From Alloalcanivorax marinus (GTDB lineage: Bacteria; Pseudomonadota; Gammaproteobacteria; Pseudomonadales; Alcanivoracaceae): a stretch of DNA of 64,000 nucleotides. Location of the stretch: assembly GCF_016785095.1 (NCBI RefSeq), contig NZ_JAEKJB010000015.1, positions 1 through 64,000 on the forward strand, in the 5' to 3' direction. Of this stretch, positions 17,299 through 25,727 are shown piece by piece; positions within the stretch are counted from its first letter, which is position 1, and every line of letters begins with the position of its first letter. The notes under the pieces were generated by a model that saw only the letters and a program-made list of their open reading frames with translations, had not been told where the DNA came from and ran no database searches. The translations under genes were made by a program, and so were the position numbers.

Positions 17299-18281
17299 GC
17301 GAGACCAGTGCCAGCCACCATCCGTTCGACGACCTGACGCCGGATGTCATCCTCGACGCGGTGGATGGCGCCGGTTTCGTCACCGATGGCCGTCTGTTGG
17401 CGCTGAACAGCTTCGAGAACCGGGTCTATCAGGTAGGGCTTGAGGACGCCGAGCCGGTGGTCACCAAGTTTTACCGACCGAACCGCTGGAGCGACGATCA
17501 GATCCACGAAGAGCACGCCTTCAGCCGCTTCCTGCGCGACCAGGAGCTGCCCGTGGTGGCGCCGCTCGCCAACGGCGACGGCGAAACCCTGTTCGAGCAC
17601 GCCGGCTTCCGGTTCACGGTGTTCCCGCGCCAGGGCGGGCACGCCCCGGAGCTGGACAATGACAGCCACCTTCGTCTTTTGGGCCGCACCCTGGCGCGCT
17701 GGCACGCCGCCGGCAACGATCGCCCGTTCCAGGCCCGCCCGGTGCTGGACATCCTCGCCGACAGCCGGGCGGCGGCGGACTATGTCGGCGGCGGCGTCAT
17801 CGACCCCAACTTCGCCGCTCCCTACCGGGACCTGACCGCCGCCCTGCTCGACGCCATGGCCGCCCGGCTCGGCGACCACCAGTGGCCAGCGATCAACGTG
17901 CATGGCGACTGCCACACCGGCAATATCCTGTGGCGTGACGACCTGCCGCACTTCGTGGACCTGGACGACAGCCTGCGCGGCCCGGCCATGCAGGACCTGT
18001 GGATGCTGCTGTCCGGTGACCAGGAAGAGAACCGCCAGCAACTGCGGGTGCTCGCTGAAGGCTACGAGACCTTCCTGCCATTCCCCTGGGAGCAGCGCCG
18101 GCTGATCGAACCGCTGCGCACCCGCCGCCTGCTGCGCCACAGCGCCTGGCTGGCGCAACGCTGGGACGACCCGGCCTTCCCGCCGGCGTTTCCCTGGTTC
18201 GAGTCGCCCCGTTACTGGCAGGATCACCTCAATGATCTTCAGCAGGAACTGGCGGCGTTGACCTCGGACGATAACGGCTAG
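17295..18281 (+). CDS. srkA: Stress response Ser/Thr kinase SrkA (YihE/RdoA)
   Basis: Bacterial eukaryote-like kinase thought to protect cells during envelope and oxidative stress. N-terminal SFENRVYQVG and the lysine in VVTKFYRP form the nucleotide lobe; HGDCHTGNILW is the catalytic loop and VDLDD the metal-binding motif. The 328-residue length matches E. coli SrkA. The start ATG overlaps the Rieske stop codon (ATGA). The 3' end is followed by a REP doublet. Confidence 0.92.
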   Translation: MSETSASHHPFDDLTPDVILDAVDGAGFVTDGRLLALNSFENRVYQVGLEDAEPVVTKFYRPNRWSDDQIHEEHAFSRFLRDQELPVVAPLANGDGETLFEHAGFRFTVFPRQGGHAPELDNDSHLRLLGRTLARWHAAGNDRPFQARPVLDILADSRAAADYVGGGVIDPNFAAPYRDLTAALLDAMAARLGDHQWPAINVHGDCHTGNILWRDDLPHFVDLDDSLRGPAMQDLWMLLSGDQEENRQQLRVLAEGYETFLPFPWEQRRLIEPLRTRRLLRHSAWLAQRWDDPAFPPAFPWFESPRYWQDHLNDLQQELAALTSDDNG

Positions 18282-18287
18282 CGGCAA

Positions 18288-18354
18288 TCGCGGCTGAAGC
18301 CGCTCCTACAGTGATTAAACCGGCGCGGCAGGAGCGACTCCGCTTCAGCCGCGA
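18288..18354. repeat. REP doublet (REPIN) 3
   Basis: TCGCGGCTGAAGCCGCTCCT at 18288 and an inverted copy ending at 18354. The second copy has a 6-base insertion (GACTCC) in its stem. It lies between convergent srkA and sfsA and overlaps the last codons of sfsA. Confidence 0.87.
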
Positions 18355-19103
18355 TGTCCTTCAATATCGGTTTCCGGGGGCGCCAAGGTCACCGGCACCT
18401 CCGCATCCAGCTCGAAGCACGCCGGCGCCATGCGCGTGCGCCAGGCACGCACCTCCACGCCGGCCTCCATGGCTTCCCGCAACAGCCGCCCATAACGGGC
18501 ATCGACATGGTCCGCCGGCCCGGCGGCGCGAGCCCCGCTGTGCTGCACGCAGAAAAACAGCACCGCCCGCTGGCCGGCGCGAACCACGTCCATCAGTGAC
18601 AGCAGGTGCTTTTGACCACGCTCGGTGACTGAATCCGGAAAGCGGATCACCCCATGGTCCGGATCATCCGGCCCCGGCCCCAGGGTCACGTTCTTCACTT
18701 CAATATAGGTGTGCGGCGCGGCCCGTTCCCCCAGTGCCAGGTCGAAACGGCTGTCACCGAAGGTGACCTCCCGCTCCACCCCGCCGGTCGGGTCCAGCCC
18801 CGGCAGACGACCGGCGCGCAGCGCCTCCGCCACCAGGGCATTGGTGCGCCCGGTGTTGACCCCGGCCCAGTGCCCGTGGGCGACCCGGACCGCCTCCAGG
18901 GTGTGCCGGTACTTGCGTTTGTCGTTGCCGCTATCGGAAATCAACGCCGCCTGTTCCTCACCGGGCAGCACGCAGTATTTCATGGAGCCGGTGTTTGGGC
19001 AGTGCACGGTGATCTCCTCGCCGCCGGGCAAGCGCACATCGGCAAGGAAACGTTTATAACGGCGCAGCAGGGTGACGGCCATCAGTGGCGGATCGAAGTT
19101 CAC
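18345..19103 (-). CDS. sfsA: Sugar fermentation stimulation protein SfsA
   Basis: Probable nucleic-acid-binding nuclease-like protein; its exact role is unclear even in E. coli. N-terminal MNFDPPL...RYKRFLADV and CPNTGSM match the family, as do IEVKNVT and FPDSVTERG, which contain the nuclease-like acidic residues. Translation starts at GTG (19103), which overlaps the stop of the upstream aminotransferase gene. The 252-residue protein is slightly longer than E. coli SfsA (234), and its C-terminal HRG comes from the REP element. Confidence 0.93.
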   Translation of the reverse strand: MNFDPPLMAVTLLRRYKRFLADVRLPGGEEITVHCPNTGSMKYCVLPGEEQAALISDSGNDKRKYRHTLEAVRVAHGHWAGVNTGRTNALVAEALRAGRLPGLDPTGGVEREVTFGDSRFDLALGERAAPHTYIEVKNVTLGPGPDDPDHGVIRFPDSVTERGQKHLLSLMDVVRAGQRAVLFFCVQHSGARAAGPADHVDARYGRLLREAMEAGVEVRAWRTRMAPACFELDAEVPVTLAPPETDIEGHRG

Positions 19104-20272
19104 CGGGCCTCCAGGTAGTTCGCCAGGCGACGCAGCGCCTCGCGCAGCCGGTCCTCGTCACAGGTATAGGCAAGGCGCAGATAACGACGCGGATCATGGC
19201 CTTCGCCAAAGTCCAGCCCCGGCGTCAACGCCACGCCCGCCTTCTCCAGCAGGTCCTGGCAGAACGCGAAGCTGTCATCGGTGTGCCGGCTCGCGTCCAG
19301 ATACAGATAGAAGGCGCCCTCGGCACCGCCGACCACCGGCAAGCCTAGCGCAGGCAGAGCTTCCAGCAGCAGGGTGCGGCGGCGGTCCAGCAACTGACGG
19401 CGCTGCTCGGCGATCAGCAGGGTTTCCTCATCGAACGCCGCCAGCGCGGCGTGCTGGGCCACGGTGGCCGGCGCCAGAAACCAGTTCTGCGCCAGGCGCT
19501 CCAGCGCCGGCACCATTTCCCGAGGCGCCACCAGCCAGCCCAACCGCCAGCCGGTCATACCGAAGTACTTGCTGAAACTGTTGATCACCACGGCCTGGCC
19601 GCCATGGCGCAGCACCGTGTCGGCCGGCGCGCCGTAGCACAGGCCCTGGTAGATCTCGTCAACCACCAGGGTGCCACCTCGCTCCTCGCACCAGGCGGCC
19701 ATGGCCGCGAGTTCACCGGTATCGACCCGGTTGCCGGTGGGGTTATCCGGGCTGGCCACCATGGCCAGGCGGGTGCGCGCGCCCCAATATCGGGCAAGTT
19801 TCTCCTGGCTGAGCCGGAACTGGTCACCCACGTCCAGCGGCAGCGGCTTGGGCACGCCACCGGCCAGGGTCACGAACTGGCGGTTGCAGGGGTAACCCGG
19901 ATCGCACAGCAACGCCTCGTCGCCGGGGTCCAGCAGGGCCGTCATCACCAGTTGCAGAGCGCCGGAGGCACCCGGCGTGACCACCACCTGCCCGGCATCG
20001 ACCGGCGCGCCAAGGCGTTGCCGGTAATCGCGGGCGATGGCTTCACGCAGCGCCGGCAGCCCCGCCGCCGGTGTATAACGGGTATCACCACGTTCCAGAG
20101 CGGCCCCGGCAGCGGCCATGATCGGCGCCGGGCAAGGAAAATCCGGCTCCCCTACTTCCAGGTGCAGAATATCCCGGCCCGCCGCTTGCAAGGCCTGAGC
20201 CCGCTCAAGTAACGCCATGACGTGAAAGGGGGGTGTTTGCCCGGCCAGCCGGGAGAGTTGGATACCACTCAA
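19100..20272 (-). CDS. PLP-dependent class I/II aminotransferase
   Basis: Aspartate-aminotransferase-fold enzyme of 390 residues, in the position of PA4722 in Pseudomonas (upstream of dksA, divergent). Motifs: LEVGEPDFP (N-terminal substrate region), SPDNPTG, DEIYQGL and the PLP lysine in SFSKYFGMTGWRLGW. Substrate is unknown. It shares an operon with sfsA through a GTGA overlap. Confidence 0.88.
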   Translation of the reverse strand: MSGIQLSRLAGQTPPFHVMALLERAQALQAAGRDILHLEVGEPDFPCPAPIMAAAGAALERGDTRYTPAAGLPALREAIARDYRQRLGAPVDAGQVVVTPGASGALQLVMTALLDPGDEALLCDPGYPCNRQFVTLAGGVPKPLPLDVGDQFRLSQEKLARYWGARTRLAMVASPDNPTGNRVDTGELAAMAAWCEERGGTLVVDEIYQGLCYGAPADTVLRHGGQAVVINSFSKYFGMTGWRLGWLVAPREMVPALERLAQNWFLAPATVAQHAALAAFDEETLLIAEQRRQLLDRRRTLLLEALPALGLPVVGGAEGAFYLYLDASRHTDDSFAFCQDLLEKAGVALTPGLDFGEGHDPRRYLRLAYTCDEDRLREALRRLANYLEAR

Positions 20273-20549
20273 GAAAAACCTCTTTTTCCGCGGGGAAAGC
20301 TCTGATATATGTTCGTCGCTTCGACCACTGTCGGGGGGCTGGGAAAGCGCCCCGAGTTGGCTATAATCGGGCCGCCTTGAACGGCGCCGGCCAATGGTGA
20401 CAAGGGTCGCAATAAAACGGTAAGGTCGAAGCTTACACTATCGTCCGTCCCGGGGCGGTACTCGCCCGGGCGAACCCGTCGGGCCGGCCTTCACCTCCGG
20501 GGGGAGCCCAGGACAGCGAGTCGCGACTATGTTAAGGGAGTTGATCAAA
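20273..20549 (+). promoter_or_regulatory. dksA upstream region with promoter
   Basis: A perfect TATAAT (20362-20367) is followed by a GC-rich discriminator (CGGGCCGCC), a feature of stringent-controlled promoters; the -35 is poor. It would leave a leader of about 175 bases before dksA. The leader contains GC-rich inverted repeats, e.g. CCCGGG copies flanking GCGGTACTCG near 20453-20480. AGGGAG (20535-20540) is the ribosome-binding site. The aminotransferase promoter must lie in the same gap, but I could not place it. Confidence 0.55.
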
Positions 20550-21674
20550 ATGGCCACCGGTAGCAAAAGCAAAAAAAAGACGGCCAGTAAAACCGGCGCC
20601 GGGAAAAGCACCGCCAAAAAAGCGGCGGTGAAGAAGAGCCCGGCGAAGAAGGCGGCGGCCAAGGCCGCGCCGGCGAAAAAGGCCACGACCCCAAAGACGA
20701 CGGCCCGGAAAAGCGCGGCGAAAAAGACGACGGTGAAAAAGGCGGCGGCGAAAAAGACCACCGCCAAGAAAGCCACCAAGAAAGCAGCGGTGAAGAAGGC
20801 CGTCGCGAAGAAAACGGCGGCGGCAAGTAAGGCCACCAGCAAGAAAACCGCGCCGAAGAAAGCCAGCGCCCGCAAGACCGCGGCCTCCCCCACTCGCAAG
20901 ACCGCCACCGCCAAGAAAGCCGTGACCACGAAAACGACGGCCAAAAAGGCCGCCGTGAAGAAGACCTCGGCGAGCAAACCGGCCAGCCGCCCGGCGACCA
21001 AGACCGCTGGCAAGGCACCGGCGCGCAAGACCACGAACAGCACCACCGCGACCGCGAAAACGGCCGCGCCCCGTAAACAGACGACGGCGAAGCCCGCCGG
21101 GCCGGCCGCCAAGGCGACCGCCAAAACCAACACACAGCGTCCCACCGGGACCGCCAGGACGGCGTCCAAGAGCCAGGCAAGGGCTGCGTCCCGTTCCACC
21201 GCTTCTGATCAGGTGACATCCAAGGTGAAGAAATCCCCCGCCACCGCCGCCAAGGCGGACACGCTCATTCATGGTTTTACTCCGTACGTTCCCAAGAAAG
21301 GCGAGGAGTACATGAACGAGGCTCAACGCGCGCATTTTCGTCAGATCCTTCTGGCCTGGCGCCAGGAACTGATGGAGGAAGCCGACCGCACCATGCACCA
21401 CCTTCAGGACGAAGTGGCCAACCTGCCGGACCCGGCGGACCGCGCCACCCAGGAAGAGGAATTCGCGCTGGAACTGCGCACCCGGGACCGGGAGCGCAAG
21501 CTGCTTAAGAAGATCGAGAAGGCCCTGGACCAGATCGACAAGGACGACTACGGCTTCTGCGAAGCCTGTGGCGTCGAAATCGGCATTCGCCGCCTGGAAG
21601 CCCGCCCCACCGCCGAGCTTTGCATCGACTGCAAGGAACTGGCGGAAATCAAGGAAAGACAACTGGCGGGGTGA
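20550..21674 (+). CDS. dksA: DksA with a long histone H1-like N-terminal tail
   Basis: Transcription factor that binds the RNA polymerase secondary channel and, with ppGpp, controls rRNA and biosynthetic promoters. The C-terminal ~125 residues (from GEEYMNEAQ at 251) are typical DksA: coiled coil, acidic tip NLPDPADRATQ, and the zinc finger C337-x2-C340-x17-C358-x2-C361. In front is a ~245-residue lysine/alanine/threonine-rich region of KKAAVKK/TAKKA repeats, like eukaryotic histone H1 tails or AlgP. E. coli DksA is 151 residues in all. AGGGAG nine bases before the ATG at 20550 supports the start; an ATG at 20529 is upstream of this site. The gene overlaps gluQ. Confidence 0.93.
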   Translation: MATGSKSKKKTASKTGAGKSTAKKAAVKKSPAKKAAAKAAPAKKATTPKTTARKSAAKKTTVKKAAAKKTTAKKATKKAAVKKAVAKKTAAASKATSKKTAPKKASARKTAASPTRKTATAKKAVTTKTTAKKAAVKKTSASKPASRPATKTAGKAPARKTTNSTTATAKTAAPRKQTTAKPAGPAAKATAKTNTQRPTGTARTASKSQARAASRSTASDQVTSKVKKSPATAAKADTLIHGFTPYVPKKGEEYMNEAQRAHFRQILLAWRQELMEEADRTMHHLQDEVANLPDPADRATQEEEFALELRTRDRERKLLKKIEKALDQIDKDDYGFCEACGVEIGIRRLEARPTAELCIDCKELAEIKERQLAG

Positions 21675-22567
21675 AGCGCGCCTACGTCGGGCGATTCGCG
21701 CCCACACCATCGGGCCCGCTGCACTTCGGGTCCCTGGTCACGGCGCTGGCGAGCTGGCTGGATGCCCGCCATCACGGCGGGCGCTGGCTGCTGCGGGTGG
21801 ACGATCTTGACCCACCCCGCCAGCAACCCGGCGCCGTGGACACCATCCTCCATCAGCTTGATCGCTTCGGCCTGCACTGGGACGGCGCGCCGCTCCATCA
21901 GAGCCGGCGCGCCGACGCCTATGACGCCGCGGTGGAGCGGCTGCTGGCTGGCAAACAGGCCTTTTACTGCACCCTGTCGCGCAAACAGCTCCAGGCGCTG
22001 GACAATGTCCATCCGGGCCCGGCGGCGGCCCAGCCGCCCGGACCGGACCGTGCCGTGCGTCTGACCGTGCCCGACGCGGAGCGCTGTTTCGAGGACCGTC
22101 TGCAAGGCCGGGTGTGCGCGAACCTGGCCCGCGAGGGCGGCCCCTTCGTGATTCGACGCCGCGACGGCCTGTTCGCCTATCAACTGGCCTGTGCCCTGGA
22201 CGACGCCGACCAGGGCATTACCGACGTGGTGCGCGGCAGCGACCTGCTGGCCTCCACCCTGCGTCAATTACGCGTGCTGGAATGCCTGGCCGCGCCGCCG
22301 CCACGCTATGCCCACCTGCCGGTGATCATGGACCCGACCGGCGGCAAGATGAGCAAGTCCGCCGGCGCCGCCGCTCTGGACCCGGACCATCCGGCGCCCG
22401 CCTTGTTCGCCGCCCTGGCCTGTGTGGGCCTGGCGCCGGAGCCGGCCCTGGGCCGGGCCGGCATCGACGAACAACTGGCCTGGGCACGGGCCCATTGGCG
22501 CCCGGCGCTTCTGCCCGGCGGCCGACGCCAGCCGCCTCCGGCGTTTTTACGCACGGAGTGGGATTGA
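21671..22567 (+). CDS. gluQ: Glutamyl-Q tRNA(Asp) synthetase
   Basis: Truncated GluRS paralogue that attaches glutamate to queuosine at the wobble position of tRNA-Asp; it lacks the anticodon-binding domain. GRFAPTPSGPLHFGSL carries the HIGH-like motif and KMSKSAGA the second signature. The start is a GTG that overlaps the dksA stop (GTGA), giving 298 residues; the dksA-gluQ pairing is as in E. coli and Pseudomonas. Only one cysteine (FYCTLS) is left where E. coli GluQ-RS has a CxC zinc site, so zinc binding may be lost. Confidence 0.93.
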   Translation: MKRAYVGRFAPTPSGPLHFGSLVTALASWLDARHHGGRWLLRVDDLDPPRQQPGAVDTILHQLDRFGLHWDGAPLHQSRRADAYDAAVERLLAGKQAFYCTLSRKQLQALDNVHPGPAAAQPPGPDRAVRLTVPDAERCFEDRLQGRVCANLAREGGPFVIRRRDGLFAYQLACALDDADQGITDVVRGSDLLASTLRQLRVLECLAAPPPRYAHLPVIMDPTGGKMSKSAGAAALDPDHPAPALFAALACVGLAPEPALGRAGIDEQLAWARAHWRPALLPGGRRQPPPAFLRTEWD

Positions 22568-22591
22568 TATGCTGGCCGTCTGGGAGCCGCC

Positions 22592-22768
22592 ATGTATACC
22601 GACCGCCTGCTGATCATTTTCATCCTGGGCACCTACCTGCTGTCACCGGCGCTGATCGACTGGTGGAGTGAAGGCGGGCGTGCCTGGTACCGTCCGTATC
22701 TGGTCTGGCTGGGCCTGATCGCGCTCAGCTATTGGATCGCCAGGAGCCGGGACGTCGATGACCTATAG
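22592..22768 (+). CDS. cbrX: Small membrane protein CbrX
   Basis: A 58-residue frame, MYTDRLLIIFILGTYLLSPALI..., with two hydrophobic helices (about 5-22 and 36-50) around a WWSEGGRAWYRPY loop. It lies between gluQ and cbrA and overlaps the cbrA start by 11 bases, exactly where Pseudomonas has cbrX. GGAG (22582-22586 region) precedes the ATG. In Pseudomonas it is cotranscribed with cbrA and is thought to influence its expression. Confidence 0.85.
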   Translation: MYTDRLLIIFILGTYLLSPALIDWWSEGGRAWYRPYLVWLGLIALSYWIARSRDVDDL

Positions 22769-25697
22769 TGTTAGCGAACTGATTCTGATCGCCGGCGGCT
22801 ACCTGCTGTTCCTGTTCCTGGTGGCCTGGGTCACCGAGAAAGGGCACATTCCCGCCCGACTGGTACGCCATCCGGCGGTGTTCGTGTTCTCGCTGGGGGT
22901 GTACGCCAGCGCCTGGGCGATTTACGGCTCAGTGGGCTATGCTCATGATTACGGCTACAATTTCCTGGCCTATTTCCTCGGCATTTCCGGGGTGTTCCTG
23001 CTGGCGCCGATCTTGTTGGCGCCGATCCTCCGCCTGACCACCACCTACCAGTTGAGCTCCCTGGCGGACCTGTTCGCCTTCCGTTACCGCAGCCGCCTGG
23101 CCGGTGCCCTGACCACCCTGATGATGCTGGCCGGCATGCTGCCGCTGCTGTCCATGCAGATCAAGGCGGTGGCGGAATCGATCCAGATTCTTACCGGCGA
23201 ACCGGACCCGGCCTGGGTGGCATTGTGGTTCTGCCTGCTGATCACCCTGTTCGCGATCCTGTTCGGCGCCCGCCACGCCACCGCCCGGGAACGCCACGAA
23301 GGGCTGGTGGTGGCGATCGCCACGGAATCCCTGATCAAGGTAGTGGCGTTCGTGGCGGTGGCTCTGATCGGCCTGTTCGGCGTGTTCGACGGCCCCGGCG
23401 GCCTCGGCCAGTGGCTCAATGCCCACCCGGAGATGCTGTCACGGCTTTACGGTCCGCTTCAGAACGGCACCTGGCACAGCCTGATCATGGCGTTCTTCGT
23501 GTCCGCGGTGGTGATGCCACATATGTTCCACATGGCGTTCACCGAAAACCTCAACCCGCGCGCCCTGGTATCGGCAAGCTGGGCACTGCCGTTGCTGTTC
23601 CTGGTCATGGCCCTGTGCGTGCCGCTGATCCTGTGGGCGGCGCTGGCCAGCAACGCACCCACCAAACCGGACTATTTCGCCCTGGGGGTGGGACTGGCCA
23701 ACGGCGGCGGCGCCGTGCTCGGCTACCTGGCCGGGCTGGCCGGCGCCAGTGGCATGCTGATCGTCGCCACCCTGGCGTTGTCCGGCATGAGCCTCAACCA
23801 TCTGGTGCTGCCCGCCAGCCCGCTGAGTTCCGCCCACGATCTGTACCGCAACCTGCTCTGGACCCGCCGGGTTCTGATCGGCGCCATCCTGGCGCTGGCC
23901 TACGGGTTCTACCGCCTGGCCGGCCCCGGGCACTCCTCGGTGGAGCTGGGGGTGCTGTCGTTCGTGGCCGCGCTACAGTTCGTGCCGGGCCTTATCGGCA
24001 CGCTGTTCTGGCCCTCCGGCAACCGCAGTGGCCTGTTCGCCGGTCTCGGCGTGGGCTTCGCGGTATGGGTTCTGGGATTGCTGATTCCCATGGTGTTCCC
24101 GGACTGGCGGGCCACCACCCTGATCAACGCCCTGGGATTGGACCCGGAACAGGGCATGACCCATTGGAATCAGGTGGCGGTCGCCTCCCTGAGCCTGAAC
24201 GGCCTGATCTACGCCATCGTCTCCATTGTCACCCCCACCTCCCGGGCCGAACGCACCGCCGCCGAGGCCTGTGCCGTGGACAGCCTGCGCCGGCCCTATC
24301 GCTGGGACCTGGGCGCGCAGACCGTGGACGATTTCATCAAGGCTCTGAGCGGCCCGCTGGGGCCGGTAACCGCCGCCCGCGAGGTGGACATGGCGCTGCG
24401 CGACCTGCGCCTCAAGCAGGGCGAGACCCGGCCCTACGCGTTGCGGCGCCTGCGCGACCAGTTGGAAACCAATCTGTCCGGGCTGCTGGGACCGTCCGTG
24501 GCCCACCAGTTGATGGACGACAACCTGCCCTATCGGCCCCAGGAAGGAGAATCGGAGGACATCCAGTTCATCGAATCACGCCTGGAGCAATACCGGGACC
24601 GGCTCTCCGGGCTGGCGGCGGAGCTGGACAGCCTGCGTCGCTTTCACCGTCAGACCCTGCTGGAGCTGCCCATGGGCGTCATCTCCCTGGGCGCGGACGG
24701 CGAAATCATCGGTTGGAACAGGGCGGTGGAAACACTGACCGGCATCGACGCCGAACACACTATCGGCTCGCGCCTGGATCACCTGCCCGCGCCCTGGGGC
24801 GATCTGTTGGCGGAATTCAGCCGCGGCGAGTCCGAACACGACCCCCAGCGGCAACTGGAAGTGGATGGCCAGCCACGCTGGTTGAGCCTGCATCGCTCGC
24901 GCATCCACAGCCCCGGGCCCACCGAGCAGGCCGGCGGCCAGGTGCTGGTGCTTGAGGACATCACCGACCTGCGCCAGATGGAATCACACCTGGCGCACAA
25001 TGAGCGGCTCGCCTCCATCGGCCGGCTGGCCGCCGGCGTGGCCCACGAGATCGGCAATCCGGTCACCGCCATCGCCTGCCTGGCACAGAACCTGGACGGT
25101 CACTGCGACGAGCAGGAACAGCGGCAAAGCGCCGGCCAGATCGTCGAGCAGACCCGCCGCATCACCCGCATCGTTGAATCCCTGGTCACCTTCAGCCACT
25201 CCGGCGGCGTGCGCGACACCATCCAGGGGCCGGTGGATCTGGCCGACACCGTCCAGGAAGCCATTGCTCTGCTGCGCCTCGACCCGGACCATCGTGGCCA
25301 GCGATTTGATAATCTGTGCCCGCGAGGGCAGGAAGTGAAGGGCGACCCGCAGCGCCTGCTACAGGTATTCGTGAACCTGCTCGGCAATGCCGCCGACGCT
25401 TGCCGGGACGAGCAACCCATCGTGGTAGGCTGCGAGCGCCATGGCGAGCGCCTGCGTATTCGCGTCGAGGACCAGGGCCATGGGGTGCCCGCGGAACTTC
25501 GCGACGCCCTGTTTGAACCGTTTGTCACCAGCAAGCCGCCGGGCCGGGGCACCGGCCTCGGTCTGGCGCTGGTTTACAGTATTATCGAGGACCATCGCGG
25601 CACGGTGCGGGTGGAAAGCCCGATCATCGACGGACACGGCACCCGCTTCGTGATCGAGTTGCCTGTTTTCGCCGGCCAGCGGTCGTCCGGAGATTAA
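22758..25697 (+). CDS. cbrA: Sensor histidine kinase CbrA with SLC5 transporter domain
   Basis: Membrane sensor of the CbrAB system, which governs carbon/nitrogen balance and use of amino acids. About 500 N-terminal residues form a sodium/solute symporter (SLC5) domain with about 13 helices. A linker, a PAS domain (about 625-745), HisKA with phosphorylated H763 in AHEIGNPVTA, and an HATPase_c domain (VEDQGHGVP, GRGTGLGLALV) follow. The 979 residues are essentially the Pseudomonas length. It starts within cbrX and precedes cbrB by 30 bases. Confidence 0.96.
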   Translation: MTYSVSELILIAGGYLLFLFLVAWVTEKGHIPARLVRHPAVFVFSLGVYASAWAIYGSVGYAHDYGYNFLAYFLGISGVFLLAPILLAPILRLTTTYQLSSLADLFAFRYRSRLAGALTTLMMLAGMLPLLSMQIKAVAESIQILTGEPDPAWVALWFCLLITLFAILFGARHATARERHEGLVVAIATESLIKVVAFVAVALIGLFGVFDGPGGLGQWLNAHPEMLSRLYGPLQNGTWHSLIMAFFVSAVVMPHMFHMAFTENLNPRALVSASWALPLLFLVMALCVPLILWAALASNAPTKPDYFALGVGLANGGGAVLGYLAGLAGASGMLIVATLALSGMSLNHLVLPASPLSSAHDLYRNLLWTRRVLIGAILALAYGFYRLAGPGHSSVELGVLSFVAALQFVPGLIGTLFWPSGNRSGLFAGLGVGFAVWVLGLLIPMVFPDWRATTLINALGLDPEQGMTHWNQVAVASLSLNGLIYAIVSIVTPTSRAERTAAEACAVDSLRRPYRWDLGAQTVDDFIKALSGPLGPVTAAREVDMALRDLRLKQGETRPYALRRLRDQLETNLSGLLGPSVAHQLMDDNLPYRPQEGESEDIQFIESRLEQYRDRLSGLAAELDSLRRFHRQTLLELPMGVISLGADGEIIGWNRAVETLTGIDAEHTIGSRLDHLPAPWGDLLAEFSRGESEHDPQRQLEVDGQPRWLSLHRSRIHSPGPTEQAGGQVLVLEDITDLRQMESHLAHNERLASIGRLAAGVAHEIGNPVTAIACLAQNLDGHCDEQEQRQSAGQIVEQTRRITRIVESLVTFSHSGGVRDTIQGPVDLADTVQEAIALLRLDPDHRGQRFDNLCPRGQEVKGDPQRLLQVFVNLLGNAADACRDEQPIVVGCERHGERLRIRVEDQGHGVPAELRDALFEPFVTSKPPGRGTGLGLALVYSIIEDHRGTVRVESPIIDGHGTRFVIELPVFAGQRSSGD

Positions 25698-25727
25698 AAA
25701 GCACGGATTAAAAGAAGGAACGGCACC

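Noticed and set aside
20532..21710. A 392-codon reverse frame opposite dksA, Gly/Arg/Leu rich
   Set aside because: It is the complement of the lysine/alanine repeat; the forward strand encodes genuine DksA with conserved residues.
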